The notes under the pieces were generated by a model that did not search any database, was not told the DNA's origin, and worked only from the letters and a program-made list of their open reading frames with translations. The translations under genes and the position numbers were made by a program. A DNA stretch of 64,000 nucleotides, taken from NCBI GenBank assembly GCA_010015655.1, contig ML976657.1:1975252-2039251 (forward strand), given 5' to 3'. This document shows positions 23,498 to 34,999 of this stretch, one piece after another; position 1 is the first letter of the stretch; every line of letters starts with the position of its first letter. Source of the stretch: Bimuria novae-zelandiae CBS 107.79 (Eukaryota > Ascomycota > Dothideomycetes > Pleosporales > Didymosphaeriaceae).

Positions 23498-23499
23498 TA

Positions 23500-23846
23500 A
23501 CGTCGTTTACGAAGCCGGTGAGACCGAAATTATTTCCGTAAGCCACCTGGGCATGCTGCGTCAGAATTAACGCCCGCGGCAGCTTTCTTGGTTGTCCCAC
23601 ATAGCACTCAAGAACCATAGAATCAGAAGCGGGGTCTGTCTGGATCCCTGTTGTTGACAAGTGCCCCATTAGGCGAATGCAATCATTGCAAGTATCTTTA
23701 TGCTTTCCTGACACCTGAAATACAGTGGGTATCCGATGATATGCCTCCCTTATCCGAGTGAACGCCGTGCTGATACTTTTAAGAGTGGAGAAGCTAAGAA
23801 ATGAGGCAAATTTATAGGGAAAAACAAACGCAAGGAAACGTCCAGT
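23500..23846. other. Flank between island 1 and the alternative oxidase gene
   Basis: Host-like base composition. A minus-strand frame from 23714 (MSGKHKDTCNDCIRLMGHL) runs into the transposon repeat. It reads plausibly as protein but I do not recognise it. It may be the 3' untranslated region of the oxidase gene or a fragment of the locus hit by the transposon. Confidence 0.3.
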
Positions 23847-25157
23847 CTAGATAATGTCGTTTCGCTCCCAACCGGTGGGTTTTTGGTAGCGAAGATCTTT
23901 GCATGGATGAGGTTTTCCTTCGTCCTTGTATTCAGAAACGTATGGATTCGGATCCTCGATCTGATTGAGGTTGCCCAAAGTGTGATTGACTTCGCGATGC
24001 TTGCTTTCATCGGCACGAACTAGTGGGGATCAGTAAACAATCATGTAAGAAGGAGGTCCACATACTGTACAACAGCAAATCTCGCATCGAACGATGGCCC
24101 TCCGGCATCTTCCAGTAATCGATCGCGATCTGGGGTGCCTGTAGCTTTTCCCATTTTGGCAGCCTACCAGCATCCAGGTCCTTGATTTGACGCGTGTATG
24201 TGATGACAGCCTCCTCTTCTAAGTATCCGACAAAGCGGTGGACGGTTCTCGGGCTGAGAAGGTATGCAAAGAATAGGGCATTGCACCACACTCCCTGAGC
24301 GCCAAGCACCAAGAACCGCAGGAACCATCCGGGTTCGCTCATTTTCAAAAACGTTAGGAGGTGCATTCGTTCGTTGTAACTCTCTTCAAGCAAGCTTTCG
24401 ATCCTGTAGTCTGTCAGGCTTCGTCCAATAACCACGCAAGGCAAGCTTACCATCCGTTGTCCCTCTTCATCCGCCGCATCGAGTGTAAGTGCCTTAGCAT
24501 GCCTGCGACCATGCCTGGCACGCCTGCGACCGATTCCAAGAATACATTCCGAATCATGTACTTCTCCTCAGTCATCGCGTACTTCTTCTTCGCTGCTTCT
24601 GGATCCTTTTCGTTCAATGCCACGGCTTTTTCATGCTTGTAGCCCGTCGCAAAGTCCAATCCCCATCGAAGAACCTTGACGGCGAGGAGAGCAAACTTAT
24701 CAGAGCGTGTTTTGGCTTCACGATGAGCCACCACGACACTCTCCATGTCATCATAAGAGTAGACTGATATGTCAGTAGGAGTCTTATGGCATTTGCAGGA
24801 CAAGCAGTTTGGTGCCATCGGCCATTGCATAGCCTATCCTAGGGTGACGCAGGGACCACAACCTTGCTGCTGGAACTGCAGAGTGCTATTATACGTACCA
24901 GGATGGGGCCATGCTGGTGGAGTCTTGCGAACTCTTTGGGTCTCTTTTTCAACAAAGAACTCGTCAATTCGAGAGGATTTGGGCGATGTGGAGAATTGGT
25001 GTCGAGGCGTGGAGTTGAGCTGAACAAGGTGCACGGAGACAAAGGTCGACCTCGGCCCTGCACCAGATGAGCTCAAGCCATTGAGAGCCTTGAGAACTTG
25101 TGTAGAAGCCTGCCTCAAGGCTCTGGGACCATGCGTTGCCACTCTTGCCGAGATCAT
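23847..25157 (-). CDS. AOX1: Mitochondrial alternative oxidase, complete, four exons
   Basis: Cyanide-insensitive ubiquinol:O2 oxidoreductase of the inner mitochondrial membrane, which bypasses complexes III and IV. Exons 24899-25157, 24451-24763, 24066-24403 and 23847-24019 join in frame to 360 residues; the introns (24764-24898, 24404-24450 and 24020-24065) have GT-AG ends. The N-terminus is Arg/Ser-rich, as for a mitochondrial presequence. Diiron ligands of the family are visible: Glu163 in [11 protein letters not shown], Glu202 and His205 in NERMHL, the Glu of GYLEEEAV (253-255), and Glu308 and His311 in RADESKH. The start at 25157 was chosen because [16 protein letters not shown] is a normal presequence. 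The length is typical of fungal homologues and no damage is seen, although island 1 ends only 350 bp downstream of the stop. Confidence 0.96.
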
Positions 25158-25276
25158 TGGTGCGGCTAGATTTTGGGACGATGCGTCTGTCTCAGGATTG
25201 GTGTAACAATCAGAAGGTCTGGAATAAAATCGTCTGTAGGCGTAAATGAAATTTAGCAACTGAGGCAACAGTCAAT

Positions 25277-25288
25277 CTTTATATAAAA
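25277..25288 (-). promoter_or_regulatory. TATA-like element upstream of the alternative oxidase gene
   Basis: The minus strand reads ATTTTATATAAA about 120 bp upstream of the start codon, a sensible distance for a fungal TATA box. No functional data. Confidence 0.4.
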
Positions 25289-26113
25289 TCAAGGTGCTGC
25301 CGTTGACGACAATGACTCTGGGCCATCGAGAACCTTTCGGGATCCCGCCCAGTCAGACACAGGGCGCAGCGTGCCAATGCAGGCGTCACCGACGATAGTC
25401 AGACCCCATGCGGCGTCTTCGTACTGCTCGGGATTCGTCAGTTGGGCTGAAAGAAAACTGCGCAGGTCTCGTGCAATGGAAAGGCTGAGGGTGATGTCCA
25501 TTCCACGAAAATGGACCGGGATTGAGCGCCAAGGTCGGAGTCATGCTTTGTAACACGGCACCATCCAGCTCGAACAACAACGACTTTCAAATGCTCACTG
25601 GTGAATAAATATCGTATGACGTGCTACTAATGCAGATAATAATTCCTGTCGCGTTTCATGCCAGAGCATATGCCTTCGGCTACAGTTGGTGCCCAGCTCG
25701 CAAGCCATTCTTAGAACACGAAAAACAAGCGGGCGGTGTCCCGGTGTCTCGGTCTCCCGCCTCGCTCTCCCCTACTCGTAGGGCTGTCAACTTTCCAGAC
25801 CCCACGCTTACTCGCCGAGAATATTGAGAGTACAGAGAATTCAAACTGACTATAGATACACTATCTGCAAAAATAATTTGCCGTTGGTGCTAAAGAGCGG
25901 GATCAAGTGCGGAAAGCCTCCCATCTGGCAGTGACTCCATCTTGAGCGACGAACAGGTGGATTCTACAAGACTCCGAAAGTGAGCAAATGCCTTGAATAT
26001 ATTCATGTATCGTAAAATATAAAATTGCTCATTTTCAGTATTCGTATTGGTCATTCCCGCAGTAGTTGCCTTTCATCAAGACCCGAGGTGGTTCTGAAAA
26101 CACGCCAGTTTGT
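25289..26113. other. Intergenic region, upstream of the oxidase and downstream of acylphosphatase
   Basis: Moderate GC content. Several 60-80-codon open frames occur on both strands at 25289-25580, but none has a recognisable domain or consistent splice pattern. Sequence from about 25840 on is AT-richer and probably holds 3' untranslated sequence of the acylphosphatase gene. Confidence 0.5.
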
Positions 26114-26578
26114 CTACTGCACATGGAAGCTGCTCTCACCAGACTTAGTCGAGATATCGTTCTGCTCGACACCCTTCACACTAGCAGCTGACGGGCCTTT
26201 GTTAAGGTGCTGGACGAACTCCTTGATGGCGTTCGAACTGCCCTGGGCTTCACCTTGGACCTTGGAGGGTTAGAGTCTAGCAACCGGAGAGGGGATAAAT
26301 CGTACCGTCCCATCAGACGCATTGGTCACGAATCCTGTCACTCCGAGGCTCTTGGCTTGCTTGGTGGTGAAGGAACTGGAAACTTGAGCATATGGAAGAT
26401 GTCTTAAAGCGATAAAACGGACCGGAAGTTCACACCTGTTTACATCAGTTGGTTCGTAAGGACATAATGACTATAGTGGCTTACCCTGTACCTCGCCGTC
26501 GACTTTGAAGGAGATCTGCTAGCAATCAGCATTGCAACACGACTTGATGATGCAACCACGTACCCGCTTGTCAGCCAT
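26114..26578 (-). CDS. Acylphosphatase, five exons, complete
   Basis: Small cytosolic enzyme hydrolysing carboxyl-phosphate bonds of acylphosphates. Exons 26564-26578, 26485-26515, 26423-26435, 26306-26375 and 26114-26260 join to 91 residues. All four introns have GT-AG ends and the family pattern is continuous across every junction. The sequence shows ISFKVDGEVQGVNFR, TKQAKSLGVTGFVTNASDGTV and GEAQGSSNAI. The catalytic pair of the family is present as Arg20 (in GVNFR) and Asn38 (in VTNASDG). Exon 1 is only 15 nt and exon 3 only 13 nt, so gene finders are likely to miss it. The length matches the usual 90-100 residues. Confidence 0.93.
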
Positions 26579-27219
26579 TTTGATTGTGCTTGAGAAGAAG
26601 CGTTTCATGAAACGGGTTGCTTGCACGCAATTGATTGATTAGGACGGGTGTCGTGTGTACAAATGGTTGCTTTTGGTGTACATGGGAGATAGTACTAGAA
26701 ACACGCAGGTCAAAATTTAGGCGCACAACGTCATCGTGAACGCGACCCCGTGGCCAGCCCTACGGCCGGCAGCAGCCGTCGTGAAAGGGCCACGCTAATC
26801 AATGTCCCTGGCTAAAACGGCGGGGCTGCACGAGCAACTGCGGTTTCACGGCGACATAGGCCTTCTGAAACAAGTGCGTATTTTGCGACGGACAGTCTTC
26901 CGGCAAGTGGTTTGCCCGGTGCAGTCGTGTCAGCAGTGCGCGTGCAGCTTGCTAACAATTTGGGTGGAGTTTGCGCCCTAGGCGGTCGCGTTGTTATTGC
27001 TTCGCGTCTCCTGAACTTACTGAGACAAATCATTGAAACCACCAATCTCCCACTACCGCCGCCTAGCAACCACTTGCACGCACCCACCACCGGCTCTTCC
27101 GCCTTATGGACTTCGGAGATGACTGCTAGCTGACCTCCCTTCCCAAGAGACACTCGACAGTTGCACCGCACCTGCTGTTTGGCCCTGCATCCCGCCCGCC
27201 ACATCACCCTCACGCAGTC
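26579..27219. promoter_or_regulatory. Divergent intergenic region
   Basis: Separates the acylphosphatase start (minus) from the start of the 504-codon gene (plus), so it should hold both promoters. The half nearer 27219 is pyrimidine-rich (runs of CCACC, CCGCC, CACGCACCCACC), common upstream of fungal genes. No clear TATA box or coding sequence seen. Confidence 0.45.
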
Positions 27220-28734
27220 ATGGAGGCAATCCCCTCTCCACCGCCCGAGCGCGGCTCTTCGCCGGAGCCATGGGTCTCGCCGTCGCTCGCGCTCAACGCT
27301 GTACCGCAGCTCGACCGCTCCGTATCGACAGCCTCCTCCGTGTCCTCCGTCTCAGGACGGTCGGTGAGCTCCAGGCTCTCGGATAGCGGCATACCTGGCA
27401 GGCGGCGGGGGTACATGCGACCGGAAGGGACGCAGTTTTCCCGGTCTGCGAAGAACCGGGACAGTGTCATGAACTTGGGCACGATAGCTCATCTGCAATA
27501 CTATTTCGCCCGAACAGGTCTGCTGGACGAGGCTACGGGCAGGGTCGCAAAGAAGCGCCAGAATGGTTCGCGCACCGCAAGTGGCTCAGAACGGCCGCTA
27601 TCAGACATCGAGGGCGACATGTCTGGCCTCACACTCAACACCACCATGGACCAGCTGGGAGAGGGGCTCGTAGAGTCTCCCGTCGACGACAACGCCTCTG
27701 TTAGCTGGGACGACAACGAACCCGTCATGCTCCCGCCCACTGTGAGCACGTACAAAAGCACGCCTGTCTACGTGCCCCCGCCGCCCGATATGACAATTCT
27801 CCGCCGCGAACTGCGCGAAGCGCTCGAGGAGAACGCAAAGCACCTGAAGGAGCTCGAAAAGGGCCACAACGATGGAACTGCGGCAGACGCGAGCGTCACA
27901 CACGAGGCTGGTGGACGGCAGTCCGCAGAGGCGCCCGGTTGGCACCAGATCCAAGGCATGAATCTGCTCGATGTGACCACGCTCGCGATTCGCGCAGCCA
28001 GGATCTACTACACCGCACACGAGGATCCTCAGCGACTGTACGCTATCAAGTCGGAGCGAGAGATACGCAAAGACCTCTACGACGTGCTAGATGTCTTAAA
28101 ACGCCTGGGTATACGCAACTTTGCGAATGGTGTCTCACCATACGAGGTCGCGCGCATCAAAGAGTGGGTTGAAGACATTGGTGCTCTTTTAGACACCGAA
28201 GAGGAGAAGGAACGCGCAGAAGAGGAGGAACGGGAGAGCTGGTCATGGCGCGAGGGCGACTGGACAGGAAAAGAGCGGGAACGTGAGCTATTATTCCTAA
28301 AGTCGTTCTACCCCCTTCCGGATTCATTGCCAGACTGGACAAGCCCAAATGACGCGGAGCTGCCCACGCCGTTTCTAGCAGCTCTACAGGACGGACTGCG
28401 ACTGGTCCATCTCCACAACAATCTTGTCAAGAAGTCTCCTCGTCACTTCGAAGAGATCAAGCAGTATCACACCGATACGGGAAAACCATACCGATGTGCT
28501 GAGAATCTGCGCTTCTGGGCGAAAGCCGCCGAGCTGCGCTGGGACATCAAAATGGATCTTGACGTGATGGGCGTGGTCCAAAGCACCGACAACGAGGCAT
28601 GGAGGAAGTTCGATGCTGCGCTATTAAAGTGGTGTAAGGGTGTCCGCGAGGAGATTGTCAAAGAGTGGAAGCAACGGAAGAGCCAGACCAAGACGCCCAC
28701 ACTCCAGATCGACACTGACTATGAGGTTTCATAG
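27220..28734 (+). CDS. Conserved-looking fungal protein of unknown function, 504 aa
   Basis: One uninterrupted exon with normal fungal codon use. The first 90 residues are rich in Ser, Pro and Arg (SVSTASSVSSVSGRSVSSR) and probably disordered. Residues about 245-330 form a helical-looking block (MNLLDVTTLAIRAARIYYTA, REIRKDLYDVLDVLKRLGIR, VARIKEWVEDIGALLD). A highly charged stretch follows (EEEKERAEEEERESW), then a C-terminal block with YRCAENLRFWAKAAELRWDI. There is no signal peptide or membrane segment. I do not recognise the family. The ATG at 27220 is the first in frame and follows a pyrimidine-rich leader. Confidence 0.85.
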   Translation: MEAIPSPPPERGSSPEPWVSPSLALNAVPQLDRSVSTASSVSSVSGRSVSSRLSDSGIPGRRRGYMRPEGTQFSRSAKNRDSVMNLGTIAHLQYYFARTGLLDEATGRVAKKRQNGSRTASGSERPLSDIEGDMSGLTLNTTMDQLGEGLVESPVDDNASVSWDDNEPVMLPPTVSTYKSTPVYVPPPPDMTILRRELREALEENAKHLKELEKGHNDGTAADASVTHEAGGRQSAEAPGWHQIQGMNLLDVTTLAIRAARIYYTAHEDPQRLYAIKSEREIRKDLYDVLDVLKRLGIRNFANGVSPYEVARIKEWVEDIGALLDTEEEKERAEEEERESWSWREGDWTGKERERELLFLKSFYPLPDSLPDWTSPNDAELPTPFLAALQDGLRLVHLHNNLVKKSPRHFEEIKQYHTDTGKPYRCAENLRFWAKAAELRWDIKMDLDVMGVVQSTDNEAWRKFDAALLKWCKGVREEIVKEWKQRKSQTKTPTLQIDTDYEVS

Positions 28735-29126
28735 TCAGTCACAGTAGACCAGCTAACGTACCATATCCCCTTCTTTGTCTATGTTTTCCAGCACCTTAGC
28801 ACCTTACAAACGACGAGGCATCCGAGCTGATGATTGTTTTGACTGGCGGTTGAATTGGATACTGATACCTCATTTCTTCCCCGGGCTGAAAGCTAGCCTG
28901 TTCCTTGATGTTTCACTGTTTCCTTCTACCAGGGCGATACCACGTCATCTGTGTCAGATACCCCATTACACCATCATAACCAATTTGCATTTATTGCACA
29001 TAGCTGCGAAAGAGTTGATTCTGGCAGCATAGAATTTAATCCCAATGCGTATCTATTTTGCAGGATTCTATGCACGGTGACGTCTCGATAGCTGATGTCT
29101 AATCTGCTATAGTCTGGTCTGATAAT
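28735..29126. other. 3' flank up to island 2
   Basis: Downstream sequence of the 504-aa gene. Open frames at 28775-29165 show no recognisable protein. It ends at the TA (29127-29128) that duplicates the target of island 2. Confidence 0.5.
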
Positions 29127-29128
29127 TA

Positions 29129-29181
29129 TCCCTCGCATGGTCAAAATCGCCCGTACACGGGCCACACAGAATCAGCCAATC
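29129..29181 (+). repeat. Left terminal inverted repeat of island 2
   Basis: Starts TCCCTCGCATGGTCAAAATC and contains a hairpin GCCCGTACACGGGC. Inverted match to 48042-48094 at 50 of 53 positions. Confidence 0.8.
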
Positions 29182-29499
29182 GGTGGCATACTCCGATTCT
29201 GTACAAACACGAAGAAATATCAAATTTTTGTGTAGATTTATACAGGGGCTTAAAATCTAACGGTGACTTAATTAAATTACTTAATAATTAAGCTTAAAGT
29301 AGTATCTATCTTTATAATTATTTAGATTCTTTATATATACTCCTGCCAGCACTCAGGGCGTACTTCAGGTCTACACAATGGTAGCCTACAGAGATTACAG
29401 CCAAACTAAGTACGCGGAGGACGCTGGCGCCCATGAGAGTTGCCTGAGATAGATTGGAGGGGTCTTTGTGAGACCTTGGAGTTGTGTTGTTTACGCCCA

Positions 29500-31100
29500 G
29501 CTACTGCACAAGCTATACAAGTCTTTGCTTCTCAGTAGACCTTTGTAGACCGGTGAGCAGCCTCTGCGTTAGTAATAACGTTGTTAACTCGCTCACACTT
29601 CCTATTACTATTATAAAGTCTACTACTATGCTTAAAAAGCTACTTTATAAGGTTATATAAAAAGTCTTTATAGCCTAATTATTTAGATAACTTATACGAG
29701 GCGTATAAGGAGAGTTTATAAGTATTATTAAAAACTAAATTTAGTAAAAAGTAAAATAAAAGTTACTAAGTACGCTGCCTAACTTACTAAACTAAGTAAT
29801 AACTTTTAACTTAATTAAAGTAATTTACCCTATTTTTATAGTTATTATAGTTATTAATTATAGTAGGTTTACCTAGTAATTTAATAGGCTTATTACTAAA
29901 AGTATTTTTAAAAATCTTTTTATTATTTTATCTAAGTTTTAAGCGTTAGCGTAGCTTTTTAATATAGTAATTTATTAGGTAGTAATTCTTATTAGTTAAT
30001 ACTATACTAAAAATCTAACGTTAGTACTTATAATTAGTAATAGTACTTATAAAAAGAATAACTTAATTATTTTTTTTGCTATCCCTAGTGTTTTTTTAAT
30101 ACTACTAATACTTAGCGTATTTCTCTTTATTTTAGAGACTATTTATTATATATTTTAAGCCTTATAAGGTTACTATTAATGCACTCCTTTAATAACTTTT
30201 AGTAAGTAACGTAGACGTTACCTATTTAAAATTTTACTTTTATTACTATTTTTATTATTCTAACTATCTTAGCGCAGCCTACGCATTTAGATTAAAAGTA
30301 TTTAAGTATAAAAATAGTGTTAAATAAGTTATTATCCTACACGATATAAAGATAGGACGGAAAAAGGCGTTTACTAGTAAAGTCTCGATTAAGTATAAGG
30401 ATAATAAAGATAAGCTCTATAGGTGTTAAAAATTTGCCCATAACGTTAGCGTTAGTAAATTAATAAGTCTTTTACGTTTAGTATAAAATAACTGGTTTAG
30501 AATTACTTTATTATTTAATAAGTACTAGATTTTATAGCCCTTAGGCGTAGGCATTATTTTAAATTTTTTTAAAGCTTAGCTAATAAACTTAATAATACTC
30601 TTGTTAATATAAAGGTCCTCACTAATAATTTAGTACTTTAACCTTTACTTACGTATAAGCTTAAAGAGCTCCTAAATATAGCTAAAAAGTAAGTTAAAGC
30701 TTTACTTTACCTTAGTATAGTATAAATACTAATTTAGCTACTGCCAGCACATCTTGGCTATAAACTTATTAACTTTATATGTAGGAGCGCTCTGGTGGCC
30801 CTTCTGCTAGTACTCCGTCAGCAATGGCTCGCGATAGAGACTTATAAATATAACGATTGCAAAGTACGTATAAAACTCTACTAGCGACGTTAACTTCCAC
30901 CCGTAATAGGTAGGCTTAGAGGGCGAGGCTTAGAGCTTCTTAGTATACTAATTTATATAGTATGCAATTTAATCTATAACGTTAGTAAAATAAAAATAAA
31001 TTAAATAAAGTAATAAAAAAGCCTTTATTAATACTTTTAAATGTATTAACGCCTCTAAAAGTATATAAATTATTAATATTAAAGGTCTTTAATAAAGTAG
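29500..31100 (-). pseudogene. piggyBac-like transposase relic (DDE_Tnp_1_7 type)
   Basis: The minus strand at about 30300-30960 reads TSLVEFYTYFAIVIFISLYR, REPLLTEY, QKGHQSAPTYKVNKFIAKM and LNKYLYYTKVKQSFNLLFS-like sequence, then a block corresponding to the first catalytic region (LYINKSIIKF, with Asn where the catalytic Asp is expected). PTPKGYKI follows at about 30560. This is the characteristic order of the PGBD/piggyBac-like transposase domain. RIP stops are frequent, so it is non-functional. Confidence 0.75.
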
Positions 31101-31181
31101 CGAATTTAATAATAGATTAAGTAAAGTATTAATTATTATTAAGTACTTTATATATAAAATAAAATTAGAATTATTACTAAG

Positions 31182-31626
31182 TGTTATGACCCAGGGACAT
31201 CGGGACAAGCGAGCCTTATGACAGTACACAAGCCCCACCTGAGGATGACATAATGTCCTAGGCTGTCCTAGACGCCAAACCTATAGGACAATGTGGGACC
31301 ACGTGACCTAGGCCACGTGACGTCCCAGGAATCTTAAGAAATCCCATAAACACGAGGCATAGGACACTGTAGGGCTTTATAGGACAGGAGGGATATTTAT
31401 ACACTGGTAGTTCCCTATATTATGCTTCTTATAGTTAACTAAAATATTTTCTGTGTAAGTACGTACTCTTATACAGACTAATAGTTATTTTATTTATTAT
31501 AAAATTAAATTATATAGCTACGCACTAAGTGTCGCATTAATTTATACTATTAAATAATTTATAAAGTACTACTTTAACTTTACTGCCCTAATCTAGACTA
31601 GACTAAGGTGTAAGCACCTTATAACG
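31182..31626 (+). repeat. 5' LTR of Gypsy C
   Basis: Starts TGTTATGACCCAGGGACATC and ends CTTATAACG. It contains two CACGTGAC elements at about 31310-31330. Length is identical to the solo LTR at 47317-47761. Confidence 0.92.
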
Positions 31627-31699
31627 CTTTAACTACTTACTAAGTATAGTATAGCAGGACCCGCTAGCAACTTAGCTATAGCGCTAACCCTAAATAGAA

Positions 31700-32810
31700 C
31701 TTTAAGAAAAGTTATAGTCGAGCAAGTAGCATAAATTACATAACTTTAAAAAAAATATTAACTGGATAAATAAAAAGATAAGCATTTAGGAGGACGTAAA
31801 GTAATAATTAAAAATTCCTAAGCTAGAGCCTTATAATAGTAAAGGACATTTAGTAATACTCTTAATAACTATAGAGTTATTTATATAATACAATCTAGGA
31901 AAGTTTAAGACTAACTAAGATAAGATTCTAGTTACCTGCATAAATATGCAAGGCAAGATAGCAAAGTAGACTAGGCTAATAATTAATAACTTTCTTAAGA
32001 ATAATAAACTTAAGGATTATAATAATACTATAAAGGAAATTATAAAGAATTAGGAATCCTTTTACAACCCTATAAAAAACATGTTTAGTATAATTAATAA
32101 AAAACACTAGGCTAAGATTTGCCTTTAACGTCTACTCTAGGAAAAATTAGCAGTACTCTATACGCTAGAGTTTAAATAGATTAGGGTAAAATTAGTTAAA
32201 TAGGGCAAGGCTCCACTTATAATCGCCTTTTATAATAGGCTTAAGAAAGCTGTTAAGGATAAATTAGTCTACTAAGAGAAGCCTAATAACCTTAAGGAAC
32301 TTATTAACTAAGCTATAAAAGTAGATAATTACTTATATAAAAGAAAAATAGATAAGTAACGCGGAGGATACGTGTTTATAAAATTAAAAGACTATATATA
32401 GTCTATAACCCACGATAGGAATAAGGCGTTATTATAGCTAATAAAGCTTATTAGTATAAGAAATAGGCTGACTAAAACTAAAAGTTTAGAGGACCTAGAC
32501 AGGGTAAGAACTCTATATCTCTTAAAGAAAAATAATAATAATATAAAGATAAAGCATGCCTTTATTATAGAGAATAAAAGCACTTTGCTAAAGACTATAA
32601 AAAATAAAAGATAAAGGTTAATTTAACTGACCTCCTTAATATAGTAATATCTACCCTTGCCCTAACTAATAAAATTAAGGGCCTTACGTAAGAAATCTCT
32701 AACCTAGTAAAGTAAGTAAAAGAATAAATAGTTTTACGAAAATATAATATCTTTAGCTAACTAGTAGAAGGAACATGCTAGGTATATAATAGTAGACTAT
32801 ATTATCCGCC
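31700..32810 (+). pseudogene. gag relic of Gypsy C
   Basis: Plus-strand capsid-like reading (CINMQGKIAK, NNFLKNNKLKDYNNTIKEII) ends with a knuckle-like CLYYREQKHFAKDYKK at about 32555-32605, in which two cysteines have become tyrosine. Gypsy D interrupts the frame about 200 bp later at the CCGCC site (32806-32810). Confidence 0.7.
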
Positions 32811-32971
32811 TGTAAGGGGCTGGGTGCTCAAGGAGCCAAAGGTGCCAGAAGAATACTTATAAATTCGATAGAGAGTCCGAAGTTAAGCTTCGGGCGTCAA
32901 ACTTATATATCTAGGGTTCGCATAACTAAAGGTCAAGGATCTAAGGCAATAACTAGGCGTAGCCTATTATA
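32811..32971 (-). repeat. LTR of Gypsy D (3' LTR in element orientation)
   Basis: On the plus strand it starts TGTAAGGGGCTGGGTGC and ends CCTATTATA (TTACA in the other copy). It is 161 bp, with the CCGCC duplication immediately before it. Confidence 0.92.
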
Positions 32972-33649
32972 TACCTCCCTTCCCTCTATTAAGGGTAAAA
33001 AAAAGAAATCTCCGCGTCTTATCTTATTTATATAGCTTCGCGATCGTTTTATTATCTACTTACGATCCTCTCGCCGTTATAAACCTCTTACTAGTTCCGT
33101 TCTCGCGTGTCTAATTTTATATCCTTGCCATAAGTAGTTACTATAGTAGTATATTCGCGCTAGTGCGTTTACTTATTATTATATATATAAAATTACTTCT
33201 TACTTAGCTTCTAGACTTTACTCTTTTAAGCTCTCTTTTTTTTCTTAGCTTAACTTCGTGCGCTGTAACGTCTTGCTTTTAACCTAGTCTTCCCTAACTT
33301 CGCGACCTAATTCCCCTTACTATTTTAATAAGATAGCTAGCCCTTTACGTAATAGTCGCGTAATAAAAATATCTAAGCGTTAGAGGCGTGCTACTAACTC
33401 TAATAATAAAATAGAGGAAGGCCTATTCCCGTCACGATTACTTAGCTACTAACTTAAGAAGACTAAGCTTTTTTAAAATAAAGCTACTATATCTAACGCT
33501 AGCGTAATCCTTCTTAGCTAGCTTATTAAGAAGTTTAGTCCTTTTAAAGCTCGTAAAGTAAGTTCTAGACCCTCTTTTATACTTTTTCTGCTTCTTCTTA
33601 CCTTCTAACTTGCCTCCTTACTCTTCTAACCTCCTTCCTAGTTCTTTAT

Positions 33650-34750
33650 TAGCCTGGGTGTGCGCACTCGCTAACTTAATAAGCTTAGCTCTTAAGGTCT
33701 AATCTTGCTACGCGCGATAATTAAGCGCTAGTGTATTAACTACGTTACCTATAAACGCGTCTGTTAGTAGGTGCTAGCGGGCAAGACAGTTTCCTGCGAG
33801 GAGTGCTATACCTACAAGCTTACTAGCTGCACTAGATAAGTATGCTTTAGTCTAACTTATTCTAAATAACTTTAGGGTGTGCTTTGCTAACTCCTTCCCC
33901 TACCTAGATTTAGCCTACCCTTAACAAAGTTAGCCGCAAAGAGTTTACTAATATTATAGTTATTAATGCGGGCTGTCTTGTAAACGAGGTTTTAAAAAGT
34001 AGCTAGGAATAAAAGGCCTTTCTTACTAACCTTAACGCGTTCTATTCTATTCGTAAGGTCGCTATTATTAATTACTATACCTCCTTTAAGAGTAAGACCG
34101 CTACTACTTTAGGCCCTATTACTTCTTTTTTTAAGGCTATTTAGCTCTTAGAGCGCATCGCTATCGTGGTTAAAAAGACTTTTAACCTTCTTTAAATTTA
34201 TACTACTAATTTTAAAGTATTTTATTAAGAGTGCAAGAACTCTTCTGTAAGTTCCTTTTAAATAATAAAGCTATCTTTTAAGGCTAATATCGTATAGCTC
34301 TCTAGTAAGTTCGTGGTGGTGGACAAGGGCATCGTAATAGATAGTCTCTAGATAATAGACAATGTCCTCGCGGGAGCTAATATACTTATTTAAGCCTACT
34401 AGGGCTTGCGCTAGCAGCTTTAGGCTATTATAATTAGGGAGCGCCTAAGTAAAGAGGATAATAGCTTCCTTAACCTTAGCAGTGTGTTAGAGGGCGGAGA
34501 AGTAGACCTAAACGTTATTAAGGAGGGTTTTACTATTCCTTTAGTAGCTAAAGATACCCCTCTTACCTAGTTCCTCTTTTCTTCTTACTTTAGTTTGCTT
34601 TTAAGGCTTACTTCTTTTGTAAGGGTTATCCCTTACTATTACAGAAATTATTTAGTCCCCTTATTATTCTTAGTAATTTTAAGAGTTTTCTAAGTTGCTT
34701 CCTTAGGATTCCTTCTTAACTTTTTTCTCTAATACTTAACTTTATCTCCT
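33650..34750 (+). pseudogene. Antisense accessory frame in Gypsy D
   Basis: Between the 3' end of pol and the adjacent LTR, the strand opposite to pol reads protein-like. It shows KAFLTNLNAFYSIRKVAI, KTATTLGPITSFFKAI, FVVVDKGIVIDSL, IIDNVLAGANILI, LNLSSVLEGGEVDLNVIKEG and FTIPLVAKDTPLT, broken by RIP-type TAG/TAA. A cysteine-rich stretch (SCEECYTYKLTSC) lies near 33790 in another frame. The function is unknown; the position matches the antisense frames in Gypsy A and B. Confidence 0.5.
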
Positions 34751-34999
34751 AACGATGTTATTCCTACCCTTATTTTAGACACCTTTATCTAGCTAGGTTC
34801 CCTAGCTTAGTAAGGCAGGCATCGTAGAGCCTCCTTTAGGCCCTAATAAAAGCTAATTTAGGGGATATTATGGTGGAATCCTATTAGGAGTTTTTTATTG
34901 CAATTTTAATATAGCTTAGTAAACTTCTCCTAATAGTCTAACGTAGTAGCTTAGTTAAGGTTCCTATAAGATTCCTAAGTTCTTTAGGAGTAGTTTTCT

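Noticed and set aside
24361..25070. Plus-strand frames opposite the alternative oxidase
   Set aside because: Shadows of its exons; the minus-strand gene has complete motifs and splice sites.
29120..29135. TTAA target duplication for the piggyBac-like element
   Set aside because: The flanking bases are ATTA on one side and TAGC on the other; only TA is shared.
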